A DNA stretch of 64,000 bases from Larix kaempferi (Eukaryota; Streptophyta; Pinopsida; Pinales; Pinaceae). A model generated the notes under the pieces. It saw only the letters and a program-made list of their open reading frames with translations. It was not told the origin of the DNA and made no database searches. The stretch's first letter is position 1. The number at the start of each line of letters is the position of its first letter. Where the stretch lies: NCBI GenBank assembly GCA_027924585.1, contig BSBM01001440.1:762001-826000 (forward strand). Direction: 5' to 3'. Positions 24,921-34,677 of this stretch are shown one piece after another. Made by a program: the position numbers and the translations under genes.

Positions 24921-26546
24921 ATGGCTGGCATAAGTGATCCTTTTGTTAGAAAATTTTCCACTGAAGACCCATTCAAAATAGCTATCCCAGACATTTCAAA
25001 TCTCGAATCAAGAAATCAAGAAAATCTTAACTCTGAGACAGAACAACAAGAAACATTGTACGTTGTCCCCTTCGAAGAAGTAAATCACTTCAGAAGACAT
25101 ACTCGGTCCTACGTTAGAAGTCTAGGAGGATTAACTACCATTCCTTTACTGCCTAGAATAAGAGCTCCTAGAAAAAACCCTCAATGCACTAAAGATTCTG
25201 TTCTAGTTTAAAGTCTAGAAGAATTATTGGATTTATCTCTAGAAGAAATCACTGAACCTTTTGACGAGGTCAGACCCGAAACTCCCACAAATCAAGAACA
25301 TCCGTACACTCCAAAGCATACTCCTCATAATTCACCACCGCACACGCCACCACATTCTCCACCAAGAGTTATGTTCGTGCCTACGTGGAGAGCAAGAGGA
25401 GCATTAAACGTAGTTGGACCATTCCATGATTTGCCTAAAAAACTAGAAAAGGTTTTACCTAAATATGACCCCGGCAAAGGGATTTCTGATGAAGATCACC
25501 TTAAAAGTTTCTATCTAGCTTTGAATCTTCTTAATGTGGAACATGAAGATGTTGTCTGTTGCCTTTTTCCATATACTTTTGAACCCAAAGTATCCTCCTA
25601 GTACTTTAGTCTACAAGCTAATTCAATAATAAGTTGGGAAGATTTTGAGAAATATTTTCTAAAAAAGTATGGGAATCAGAAAACTGTAGCTACTCTTATG
25701 AAAGAGTTGCTATCTATGTGAATGGAAAAGAATGAGAAAGTTCAAGAGTTTAACGAAAGATTCATGACATTGTTAAATAAATTCAGTGATGCAACAAATC
25801 TCGCTGAGGAATGTTTGGTAGAATATTAGACAATAGCTCTTAAACCCCCATTAGCAATGTTTGCGAAAAGAACTAAGAAGATTACCCTGATAGAAAACTT
25901 TGAAGAAGCAAAGAAAGTAGAAGAATAAGCTAACAGTGTCGCTAAACACGCTCTTGACTCGGAGGCAAAGCCAGCAGCTGTTAAAAATCCTTTTCTATTA
26001 ACTAGGGATAAACAAGAACCCGTAGTTGATTTAGAAAATGTTATAAAAATTATGCAAAAACTCTCTAATAAAATTGTAGATCTAGAGAAACATAAGGCAG
26101 CTAGATCTTCAAGGGAACCTTTCAAGCCATTCTATAAGAAAAAGGAAGAAAACGCACAGCCAACCCCGCCGGTAAATAATTCTATTGTGCTAAACTTGAA
26201 TGAAATAGGCATGGACCATTTTTGTACCTTTCATCAAGAACAACACATAGAAAAAAGCTGTCCACAGTGGATTAACTCAATGAGTTTGGTAATGAATCAA
26301 ATGTTAGATACACAAATGCCCGAACAAATAGATCCTCAGCAAGAACAAATTCCTGAGAGGGAAGAATCCGCTCCCGACACTACGATGATCCTTTGGGATT
26401 GGACTCCTACCCAAGAACCATCTTTTGAAGATTTTGTTGATGAAGTGCAAGCAGGATCTGTCAGTGTCACTACTAGAAGTAAAGGCCCGGTGATTGATCA
26501 AACAGCAGAAATGCCTAAGGCTAGATTTAATCAAATACCAAAGTAG
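24921..26546 (+). pseudogene. Tat-like Ty3/gypsy gag
   Basis: The frame starts MAGISDPFVRKF at 24921 and, read through stops at 25209, 25599, 25719, 25827 and 25926, gives a Gag of about 540 codons. A His/Pro-rich segment (HTPHNSPPHTPPHSPP) lies near residue 140. The retrotransposon Gag core follows (WEDFEKYFLKKYGNQK, MEKNEKVQEFNERF), then a coiled segment. A Cys/His motif (FCTFHQEQHIEKSCPQW, near 26218) takes the place of the usual zinc knuckle, as in Tat-group Gag proteins. It would form the cytoplasmic particle and bind RNA. The number of stops shows an old copy. Confidence 0.75.
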
Positions 26547-26597
26547 CATATAAATGTCATTCTGCCCCAACCTAAGACAATTCCATTAGTAACTCCC

Positions 26598-27362
26598 ATG
26601 GTGACTAAAGAGCCAAATGCAGAAGTAACCCAACAGCCAATAACTTCTTCAAACAAAATGGAAAATCAATCAAAAGCTTCAAAGGAAGGTGACATGGGCA
26701 ATGAGATAATCGAATATATTAAGAAAACAAAAGCAAACATTTCCATTTTTTATATGTGTAGCCTGCCACAACAAAGAAAGAAGTTGATGGAGGCTTTTGA
26801 TCCACAAACAAGAACTTCATTAGGAAACACTGATGAAAACCAAGAAATTAATGAAGCAAGCATTTGCAGAAAATCAAAGTCTCAAACCTTGCCTTTTCTC
26901 TTAACCTTTGAGATTTTTAATGACAATGTGCATAATTGTTTGGTAGATTCTGGTGCTAGCTCAAACGTCATTCCTTTTTCTATTTGCAAAAAGATTAACA
27001 GACAGCCTATCCCATACCTATCTCAAATCATACAGTTAGGTAGGACGGTTGTCAAAGTCATCGTAGAATTAAAAGATGTACTTATTAGAGTGTCATCTGA
27101 TTCAAGAGTATGTCAATTTATTAATATAATGGTGGTCGATATTCCTGAGGCTTATGGTTTAATTTTGTGTAGGGACTGGTCTGCGAAACTGAATGGTTAC
27201 TTTGCAATGGATTGGTCTCATTTGTGGTTACCTTATCAGAATAGGAAAAACCAAATCAAAATAATAAGGGAACCCCACATGAAACAAAATGTCACTCAGT
27301 TAGAGGAAAAGAATGAAGCTGTAGCTTTTTCATCTTCAGTTTTAGGGAATTATTTCCTATAA
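26598..27362 (+). pseudogene. Retroviral-type aspartic protease region
   Basis: An open stretch of 254 codons follows gag in the polyprotein. LTFEIFNDNVHNCLVDSGAS contains the DSGA active-site motif near residue 118 of this segment, followed by the usual NVIPFSICKKI and by VVDIPEAYGLILCRDW, the second conserved part of the plant Ty3 protease. This enzyme cuts the polyprotein. The frame is open over this whole domain, but it ends at TAA 27360-27362 and the neighbouring domains are broken. Confidence 0.8.
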
Positions 27363-27514
27363 ATCGAACCCGGAAATTATCAATAAGAAGATTCTAGCCA
27401 TGATCCAAACAAATAGTCCAAACTCCTTCATTTTTCACGGACTGATGATATCGATTGTAACATAGTAATATTACTTATTGACATAGGAAATAATGACACT
27501 AACTTAGTTAAAGA

Positions 27515-28120
27515 AGAAAATGTTTTTTGGACTCTTTACTTCGATGGCTCCAAAACTCAAGAAGGATGCGGAGCCGGTTGTGTTTTAATTGATCCTAAAA
27601 GAAACAAACATTTTTTATCTTGTAGATTAGAGTTTGATTGTACAAATAATACTACTGAGTATGAAGCTCTGATCCATGGATTAAAGAAATCCATTGGTTT
27701 AAATGTCAAATATTTGAAAGTCCTTGGTGATTCAGAAATAGTTGTCAAGAAAATAAGGAATACAATCCATTTCCTTTCACCCCACTTAAAGGGATAGTAG
27801 GCTGAGGTTTGGGATCTAATTTCATGTTTCGATGCTTTCAATATTAATTATATTCCTAGATTGAAAAATGCTGCAGCTGATTTGTTGGCAACCTCTGCTT
27901 CCAGATTAGTGCCTACTAATAACAAATACTCTATTGAATTAATTTTCAGGCCCTCTATTCCGGATAACATTATGAACCTCAGGGTATTTGATGATGATGA
28001 TCAGATAATTAGTTTCTTAACCAATGAGGAGGTCTTCCAAGGAGCTATAATAGACGAAGAACATCATGATTCAGTTTTACAAAATAAAGATGCTGTTAAA
28101 GGAAACTTCATTCCCAAATA
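27515..28120 (+). pseudogene. RNase H domain placed between protease and RT
   Basis: After a stop and short linker the frame reads WTLYFDGSKTQEGCGAG (first Asp, start of an RNase H fold), then NNTTEYEALIHGLK (Glu), then VLGDSEIVVKKI (Asp). These are the catalytic positions of RNase HI. A stop at 27797-27799 interrupts it, and the continuation NYIPRLKNAAADLLATSASR is a normal C-terminal end with the catalytic Asp. Sequence style matches the additional (archaeal-like) RNase H reported in plant Tat elements. Its place upstream of the RT, in a polyprotein without a visible second RNase H, is notable. The second half up to 28120 is an unassigned linker. Confidence 0.75.
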
Positions 28121-28965
28121 GGCGAGAACCCTTGAAGCATTATTTGATTTATAGAGAAAATTTAGAAGACCTGTGAATGCTAAAAATCACGGCTCATCTA
28201 CTCAGCATGAGTTAATAAATCTGGGCACAGAGGTTGAACCAAAATATATTAATATGGGTAAGTGTTGTACATTGGACGAGAGAACTAAGTTCATAAAACT
28301 ATTCCAGTAGTATAAAGATGTGTTTGCTTGGACCTATGATGATCTGAAAACATACAATACTTGCATCATTCAACACATTATACCAATGAAAGTAAGCGTT
28401 AAGCCATTTCAACAGCAATTAAGAAGGATGCACCCAACACTGGAGCCTCTAATTCAGAAAGAATTAAAAAAACTGTTGGATGCAAAGATTATTTTTAAGG
28501 TCCAAAATTCTGAGTGGGTGGCTAATTTAGTCCCCGTGCGGAAGAAATGAGGAGAAATCAGATTGTGTGTAGATTTTCGAAATCTAAATAGAGCTTCCGA
28601 TAAAGACAACTATCATGTTCCCCCAATGGAGAAAATATTGCAGATGGTGTCAGGATCAGAACTATTTTCCCTACTAGATGGTTTTTCTGGTTGCAACCAA
28701 GTGCTAGTAGCGGAAGAGGCCTACCTAAAAATCACTTTTCGTACAAAGTGGGGAACCTTTGCATATTGAAGAATGCCTTTTGGCTTGATAAACGTAGGAG
28801 CTACTTTTCAGCGAGCCATGGACATCACTTTCTGAGGATTGGGCGGCAAATGTGTAGTAGTTTACTTGGATGATGTGACAGTTTTTTCTAAGAAAAGGGA
28901 AGACCATGTTTTCCACCTGAACCAAATTTTCGATCGTTGCAGAAAGTATGGTATCTCTTTAAACC
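28121..28965 (+). pseudogene. Ty3/gypsy RT, cut off in the palm domain
   Basis: The RT fingers and palm are recognisable: KYKDVFAW, PVRKK, LCVDFRNLNRAS, FSLLDGFSGCNQV, RMPFGLINVGATFQRAM and VVYLDDVTVFSK, which holds the YxDD-type catalytic motif (YLDD). Stops occur at 28548, 28768 and 28832 (a TGA after ITF). The homology ends right after RKYGISLNP at about 28965. Instead of the KKS/YLGHIV continuation of a gypsy RT, the next codons belong to a copia RT. No integrase follows. The sequence is a chimera with the next entry. Confidence 0.85.
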
Positions 28966-30052
28966 CTATCCCAAAAATTGGTATGGTAGGATGGACAGTT
29001 TCCTATCTAGTTTGGGCTTTACCAAGAGTAAAGCGGATTCCAACCTTTACTACAAAGTTGAGGAAGGGAATCCTGTGATTCTACTCCTGCATGTGGATGA
29101 CCTATTTGTAACAGGAGATGACAAATCGATTGCCGATACAAAGAGGAAGCTTGCTGCCGAGTTTGATATGAAGGACTTGGCAATGATGCACTATTTCCTA
29201 AGTATGGAGGTGTGGCAGAGTGCAAATGGGATATTCCTTGGACAAGGGAAGTATACTTTAGATATCCTGAAGAGGTTTGGGATGATGGATTGCAAGGCCA
29301 TGGCCACACCTATGGCATCGAATCTCAAGATTCTATGTGATGCTTCATCTGAGCCAGTTGATGTCTCCATGTATCGTCAGATGATTGGGTCCTTGATGTA
29401 CCTGACGAACACAAGACCAGATATTTGCTTTGCAGTGAACACATTGAACCAGTTCTTGATGGATCCAAGGGGTGTTCACCTTTTTGCTGCAAAGCATATT
29501 CTGAGGTACCTGAAGGGTACAGTTGATTATGGGCTCAAGTATGAAGCGAATAAAAAGTTTAACCTACAAGGTTATGTTGATTCAGATTGGGCAGGCAGTG
29601 CTGTAGATAGGAAGAGCACATCTGGGTGCTACTTCAGTATGGGATCATGTGTGATCTCTTGGTTTAGCAGGAAGCAGTCCTACATAGCACTGAGTACAGC
29701 CGAGGAAGAGTATGTTGCAGCCTATTCAGCTAGTTGTGAGGTAGTATGGCTTCGGAAGCTATTGTCTGAGTTATTTGATCTCCCGTTGGATACTACTGGT
29801 ATCTTCTGTGATAACCAGAGTTGTGTGAAGCTGTCCGAGAACCCAGTGTTAAATGACAGATCGAAACACATAGAGATCAAATATCACTATATCAGAGATA
29901 TGGTGCAGAGAGGAGTAGTGAAGCTCTTGTATGTTGTGACGGACGAGCAGATTGCAGATGTGATGATGAAACCATTAGCCAGAGTGAAGTTCGAGTACTT
30001 CAGAGAGAGGCTTGGTGTTCTTCAGATTGATGACACTTTGAGGAAGAAGTGA
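28966..30052 (+). pseudogene. Ty1/copia RT C-terminus and RNase H
   Basis: From NWYGRMDSFLSSLGF onward the frame is copia RT: YYKVEEGNPVILLLHVDDLFVTGDD holds the catalytic VDD pair, followed by LGQGKYTLDILKRFGM and GSLMYLTNTRPDI. The copia RNase H follows with YVDSDWAGSAVDRKSTSG (Asp), STAEEEYVAAY (Glu) and IFCDNQSCVKL (Asp), and ends in the usual HIEIKYHYIRDMV and LARVKFEYFRERLG. About 360 codons are open without a stop. No start is implied, since the 5' two thirds of the element (gag, protease, integrase, RT N-terminus) are missing. The same part of RT (about 80 codons) occurs inverted at 32081-32317. This looks like a young copia half joined to an older gypsy. Confidence 0.9.
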
Positions 30053-30178
30053 TGGACACATTTGCAGAATCCATTCCAAGCATGTTGGAAGGAGGATCCT
30101 TCACATGGCTGTGGATGTAAGCGCTGGATGATGAGCATCAGGATGATGTTCCAGTTACTGTTATGTATATGTATGTAC

Positions 30179-30648
30179 GCATCATGTTGGATGCTGGATA
30201 TGATCAGTTGGATCATTTATATGTATATGTATGTATGCATAATGTTGGATGCTGGATATGATCAGTTGGATCATTTATATGTATTTGTATATGCATCATC
30301 TTAGATGCTTGGACCATGTATTTGTATATGTATCAGGTGGATACTGTGTATGATCAGGTAGATCATGTATCTATGTATGTATCAAGTGGATACATTGTAT
30401 GATTAGGTGGATCATGTATGATGATATGTATCAGGTAGATACTTGGTATGCATCAGGTAGATGCATTGTATGATCAGGATGATCATGGATGACGAGCTTC
30501 AGGATGTTGCTCTAGATATGCATCAGGACGATGCAGTGATGAGTATCAGGACGATACTCTAGATGATATGCATCAAGATGATGCTATGATGATGATCAGG
30601 ATGATCATATGTATCAGGTGTATACATTACATAATCAGTTGGATTATG
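30179..30648 (+). repeat. Run of 16 mini-inverted repeats (xATC-AGGnn-GATx')
   Basis: Sixteen short inverted repeats with a 5-bp loop of AGGNN, AAGNN or AGTTG type lie at 30200, 30258, 30330, 30350, 30377, 30399, 30428, 30448, 30470, 30494, 30519, 30541, 30570, 30592, 30609 and 30630. Thirteen have perfect stems of 5 to 7 bp. The outer stem bases differ between units, but in pairs: GTATC/GATAC, GCATC/GATGC, ATGATC/GATCAT, GAGTATC/GATACTC, CATAATC/GATTATG. Three further related forms with 6-base spacers (GCATC..GATGC) lie at 30179, 30238 (imperfect) and 30293. Confidence 0.8.
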
Positions 30649-30681
30649 CGTGATGAGTTCCGAAGACACAGATGCACAGTG

Positions 30682-31019
30682 CCTTTCCGACATGGTGGTA
30701 GATATGTTATCCCATGTGCGTTGATGTAAGTGCAGAGCCTTTCCGACATGGTGGTAAATGAGTTCTCCCATGTGCGTTGATGTAAGTGTAGAGCATTTTC
30801 GACATGGTGGTAGATGTGTTCTCCCATGTGCGTTGATGTAAGCACAGAGCCTTTCTGACATGGTGGTAGATGTGTTCTTCCATGTGCATTGATGCAAGTG
30901 CAGAGCCTTTCCGACATGGTGGTAGATGTGTTCTCCCATGTGCGTTGATGTAACTGCAGAGCCTTTCCGACATGGTGGCAGATGTGTTCTCCCATGGTCA
31001 TTGATGTAAGTGTTGTGAG
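30682..31019 (+). repeat. 56-bp tandem array, about six units
   Basis: CCTTTCCGACATGGTGGTAG recurs with start points at 30682, 30738, 30794, 30850, 30906 and 30962, exactly 56 bp apart, with a diverged seventh unit from 31020. Long frames on the minus strand (His/Thr-rich) come from this array and I do not count them as genes. Confidence 0.9.
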
Positions 31020-31475
31020 CCTTTCACGGATGGTGGTAGGTTGGTCCTCCCATGCCAGTGAGTGTAAGTGTTGTGTGTGTGCATCTGGGTTATGCTTCGT
31101 GATACTCTGTGGTCGTGGACAGGTTGTGCAGTAGCATGTAAAAGGTCCTGGGAGATCCGATAGCTTGAGCTGTGTGTTCGTAATCAGTCCTGGGATGCTC
31201 TTTCGAGGTTTTGTTAACTCACGTAAAAAGTCCTGAGGATTCCATAGTATGGCCAGGGATGATGAAGACCTGTAGGTGGTGGGCCTACATCCAGTATGAA
31301 AAAGGACTGGCTCTATAGAACTTCCTATGACAAATAGACCCAGAGATTGATTGAGATAGCAGCAGCTATGACGATGACGATGATTCGAGGACGATGCATC
31401 GATGATGATGATCCAGAGAAGAAGACTTGTGCTAGCTGATCTGTGTCGAGAAATACCTTCCTAGTTAAGAGGGAG

Positions 31476-32080
31476 TGTTGATGTATATGTAACTTCGGAA
31501 TGTATTTCATCCATGTATTTCATTTATATATTATTGTACTCCTATAGAGATGTGTCATTCCTCTATACGGAAGTGTCGTCATATGTATTGACAAGTGTTG
31601 CAAGTATGTTAACTTGCCAATGGGTTATTAGACCACCATGTGTGGGGTCGGCCCTGATTTATATATTATATGGTTGATGTACCCAGCTAGACAAGTCGGC
31701 CCCATAAGCTTATTGGGAAAACAGGACTAGTATAAATAGAGATCGGGAGATCTCTATTTGGATCATTCGAAAACTCATTCTTCCTTCACTCAGAAAGTGG
31801 CGCACTAGTGAGGAGGAGGATCATCTGCTACTAGGAAACTATCTCTGTGTATTTTGGTTGTACTTTGGTTGAGCCATTGCTCTCTCTATCTCTGAGGAAG
31901 TTGTGGGGTTTTTCACCTTAGGGTTTTCCCCACGAAAACTCTGTGTCTCTTGTCTCTCATGCTTTTGCTTCTTGTGATGATTGACATGCTTGTTATGATT
32001 GATATGCATTAATATACTATACATGTTATTCTCTCAGTAAAGATCCTAGAGTATTGTGAATTAATGCTCAAAATTTAACA
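31476..32080 (+). repeat. 3' LTR of the copia half-element (605 bp)
   Basis: Begins TGTTGATG after the polypurine tract and ends ATTTAACA, so the ends are TGTT..AACA. A TATAAATAG box lies at 31731-31739. The next base to the right is already inside another copia RT on the opposite strand, which marks 32080 as an insertion border. The matching 5' LTR and a TGCCA target duplication on the left are not found, consistent with the chimeric left side. Confidence 0.85.
31731..31739 (+). promoter_or_regulatory. TATA box of the copia LTR
   Basis: TATAAATAG in the middle of the 605-bp LTR, followed by an AGATCGGGAGATCTC palindrome. This is the expected place for the element promoter. Confidence 0.6.
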
Positions 32081-32799
32081 TGCCACACCTCCATGCCTAG
32101 AAAATAGTGCATCATTCCCAAGTCCTTCATCTCAAACTCGGCAGCAAGCTTCCTCTTAGTATCAGCAGTCAAACTATCATTACCTGTAACAAACAGGTCA
32201 TCCATGTATAGGAGTAGTATCACAGGATTGCCTTCCTCAACCTTGTAGTAAAGGTTGGAATCTGCTTTACTCTTGGTAAAGCCCAAACTGGATAAAAAAT
32301 TGTCCATCCTACCATACCAAGTCCTGGGAGCTTGCTTCAATCCATACAAGGCTTTCTTCAATCTGCACACATATGACTTCCTGTCATGTGTCTCAAAACC
32401 AAGTGGCTGCTCCACATACACTTCCTCCTCGACTACATCATTCAAGAAAGCAGTCTTGACATCCATCTGGTGTATCTTCCATTTCATCACTGCAGCCAGA
32501 GAAAGTACTAATCTGATGGAATTGTACCTGGCTACAGGAGCAAAAGTTTCTTCATAATCAATCCCTTCTTTCTAGGAGAAGCCACAAGCTACAAATATCG
32601 CTTTGTATTTCTCTATGCTGCCATCTACAACATGCTTGATCTTGTAGATCCATTTGGAAGTCACAACAGACTTCCCTTTAGGTCTTGGGACTACATCCCA
32701 AACATCATTTTTCATTATTGATTGGTATTCCTCGACCATGGCATCATTCCATTCTTTCTTTTCCACTGCTTCTTCATAACTGGAAGGTTCTTTGTTCAT
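32081..32799 (-). pseudogene. Ty1/copia RT (minus strand), 3' truncated
   Basis: Read from 32799 down: EEYQSIMKNDVWDVV and SKWIYKIKH open the copia RT. After a stop at 32572 the frame continues with MDVKTAFLNDVVEEEVYVEQP, ALYGLKQAPRTWYGRMDNF and LLLYMDDLFVTGND (catalytic MDD pair), and ends at MMHYFLGMEVW. At that point it is cut by the LTR at 32080; RNase H and the 3' LTR of this copy are not present to the left. It is the same subfamily as the plus-strand copy, differing at a modest number of residues in the shared ~80 codons. Confidence 0.9.
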
Positions 32800-33764
32800 A
32801 ATATCACAAAGTAAAGCAACATAGCTGGTATGTGATCTAGTTCTTTTCTTTGCTCTGTGTTCTTCTTCCCATACCTTTCTGCATCTTGAATGAGCTCTCT
32901 AGCCCATGCAGGTTTTCTATTGTGAGAGTCTTTCTCACGAGGTGGATCTATAGGTTCTTGCGGATCTTCAATTTCATGATCAACATCTAGAATTGCTTCA
33001 GTCATAGTAGTGTCTTGAAATCTGGTTTCCTTTGGTTCTTCATGATCTTCAACAGGTGTCTTCCTTGACTTGATGAATGCTGAGTTTTTATCAAATGTCA
33101 CATCCCTGCTGACATCAATCTTCTTGAACCCTGGAAAGTATATTCTGTAAGCTTTCGGGCTTTCACTGTAACCCACAAAGATACCCTTCTTTCCTGAAGG
33201 ATTTAGCTTTGTCCTCTTTTCCTTTGGAACATGTGTATATACTGGATAACCAAATATCTTGAGATGGCTGACTTCAGGTCTCTTACCAGAGAAGACCTCT
33301 TCTAGTGTCTTGTTGTCCAATATCTTGTGGGGTGTTTTGTTCTGCACATACACAGCTATCCTAGCTGCTTCTACCCATAGATGCATAGGCAAACCCTCAT
33401 CATGCAGCATTGCCCATGCTGCTTCTATGATTTTTCTATTCTTTCTTTCTGCAACTCCATTCTATTGTGGATTGGTGGGAGCAGTCAACTCCCTCTTAAT
33501 TCCCGAATCACTGCATAGTTTCTTGAAATCACCTGAAGTGAATTCACCGCCATTGTCAGATCTAAATGTCTTGATCTTCTTGTCAGTTTGATTTTCGATC
33601 AAGGTTTTGAATTCCTTGAACTTATCAAATACTTCATCTTTGTTTTTCAAGAAGTAGACCCAAGTCTTCCTAGAGAAATCATCAATGAAAGAGACATAGT
33701 AAACATACCCACTCAAAGAACTAGATGACATCGGACCGCATAGATCAAAGTGGATGATTTCCAA
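32800..33764 (-). pseudogene. Ty1/copia integrase (minus strand)
   Basis: Integrase core with IIHFDLCGPM (first Asp), TFRSDNGGEFTSGDF (second Asp) and, after a TAG stop at about 33462-33464, NGVAERKNRKIIE (Glu), giving a DDE set. The tail has the copia-typical LNPSGKKGIFVGYSESPKAYRI and DVTFDKNSAF segment, followed by an acidic linker (EEPKETRFQDTTM, DPQEPIDPP) towards RT. Only one or two stops break more than 300 codons, so this is a fairly recent copy. Confidence 0.88.
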
Positions 33765-34250
33765 GTTTCATTTTGCCTTGCTTTCACTGCTTGGAAATGC
33801 CTTCTTTATGTTCTTTCCTGTTCCACATCCTTTGCAAATACCTTCATGTTTGGTCTTGATTTCAAGAAGACGCTCTAGCGCTTTGCTTGCAATTGGCAGT
33901 GCTCTATAGTGCACATGAGAAATCCTTCTATGCCAAAGTTCACTTGGCTCCATGGATTCAAGTACCATGGCATGTTCAGGTTGTCCCTTCAATTTATACA
34001 ATCCTCCATCTTGCTCTCCAATCACCACTGCATCATCAATAGTTTTACCTTTTGTCCACATTAGTACTTGGCCATCTACAAATGAAACCCTCATGCCCTT
34101 TGCATCTAATGCAGAGATGGAGAGTAGGTTCTTCTTGAGCCCAAGTACAAATAACACATCTTTCATCTTCAAAGACTTTCTAGAGTCTAGGTTGTAGGAG
34201 GCTTCCCCACTTCCTTTGATAGGGTATTGATAATCATCCCCAAGTTTCAC
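33765..34250 (-). pseudogene. Copia protease end and GAG-pre-integrase domain
   Basis: The open stretch begins KLGDDYQYPIKGSGEA and runs through MKDVLFVLGLKKNLLSISAL, the second half of a copia protease. The GAG-pre-integrase (zinc-binding) domain follows: ELWHRRISHVHYRALP with a His pair, and CKGCGTGKN with a CxxC pair. The frame stops at 33768 (SESKAK, then a TGA); integrase would follow in frame in an intact copy. Confidence 0.85.
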
Positions 34251-34677
34251 CTTATGGGGTGATTCATGTTAAGATAAATTTACAAAATATTCTTTAAACC
34301 CAGTCATGTGTTTAGAAGCCCCACTATTAATTAACCAATCATTACAACCATGAGAAATAGTACCTGTGAGAGCATAGATTAGAACATACTCTTCTTCGCT
34401 TGATGAGTCATCATTACTTTCTGCTCTAGCCTTCTTCTTGGGAGGTTCATCATCCTCAACAGCATGAGCATGATATCTCTTCTTGTTTCCCTTCTTCTTG
34501 TTGTTGTTGGAACCCTTTTTGTTCTTGGGACAATGTATAGCAAACTGCCCCTACTCATTACAAGTGAAGCATCTCAGATCCTTCTTACCCTTTTGGTGAT
34601 GGTGATTAGAAGGTCTTCTGTTATGAGATGGCTCCTTCTTGAACTTACCTTTCTTGGTATGTGCTATGAGAGCTTGA
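34251..34677 (-). pseudogene. Copia gag C-terminus and protease start, 5' truncated
   Basis: Basic linker (TKKGKFKKEPSHNRRPSNHH) followed by a damaged zinc knuckle: CFTCNE, then a TAG stop, then GQFAIHC, where the usual His is replaced by Gln. A Lys-rich and acidic linker leads to the protease active site, read as WLINSGASKHMTG. The normal motif is DSGA, so the catalytic Asp is replaced by Asn (AAT for GAT). A TAA follows at NLS. On its 5' side the gag homology stops abruptly near 34677 where the palindromic array begins, so roughly 1 kb of gag and the 5' LTR are missing. Confidence 0.85.

Larger units (their letters stand above)
30053..31475 (+). other. Unusually long, repeat-filled copia 3' UTR
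   Basis: About 1.42 kb separate the copia stop from its polypurine tract (AGTTAAGAGGGAG, 31463-31475). It contains the mini-hairpin run (30179-30648), a 56-bp tandem array (30682-31019) and a GATGATGA-rich stretch near 31365-31415. Copia elements normally have only a short spacer here, so this has expanded by repeat growth or insertion. Frames in it are low-complexity by-products. Confidence 0.7.

Noticed and set aside
30559-31001. Overlapping His/Thr-rich frames of 88-126 codons on the minus strand
   Set aside because: Translation of the 56-bp tandem array in three frames; no coding signal beyond the repeat.
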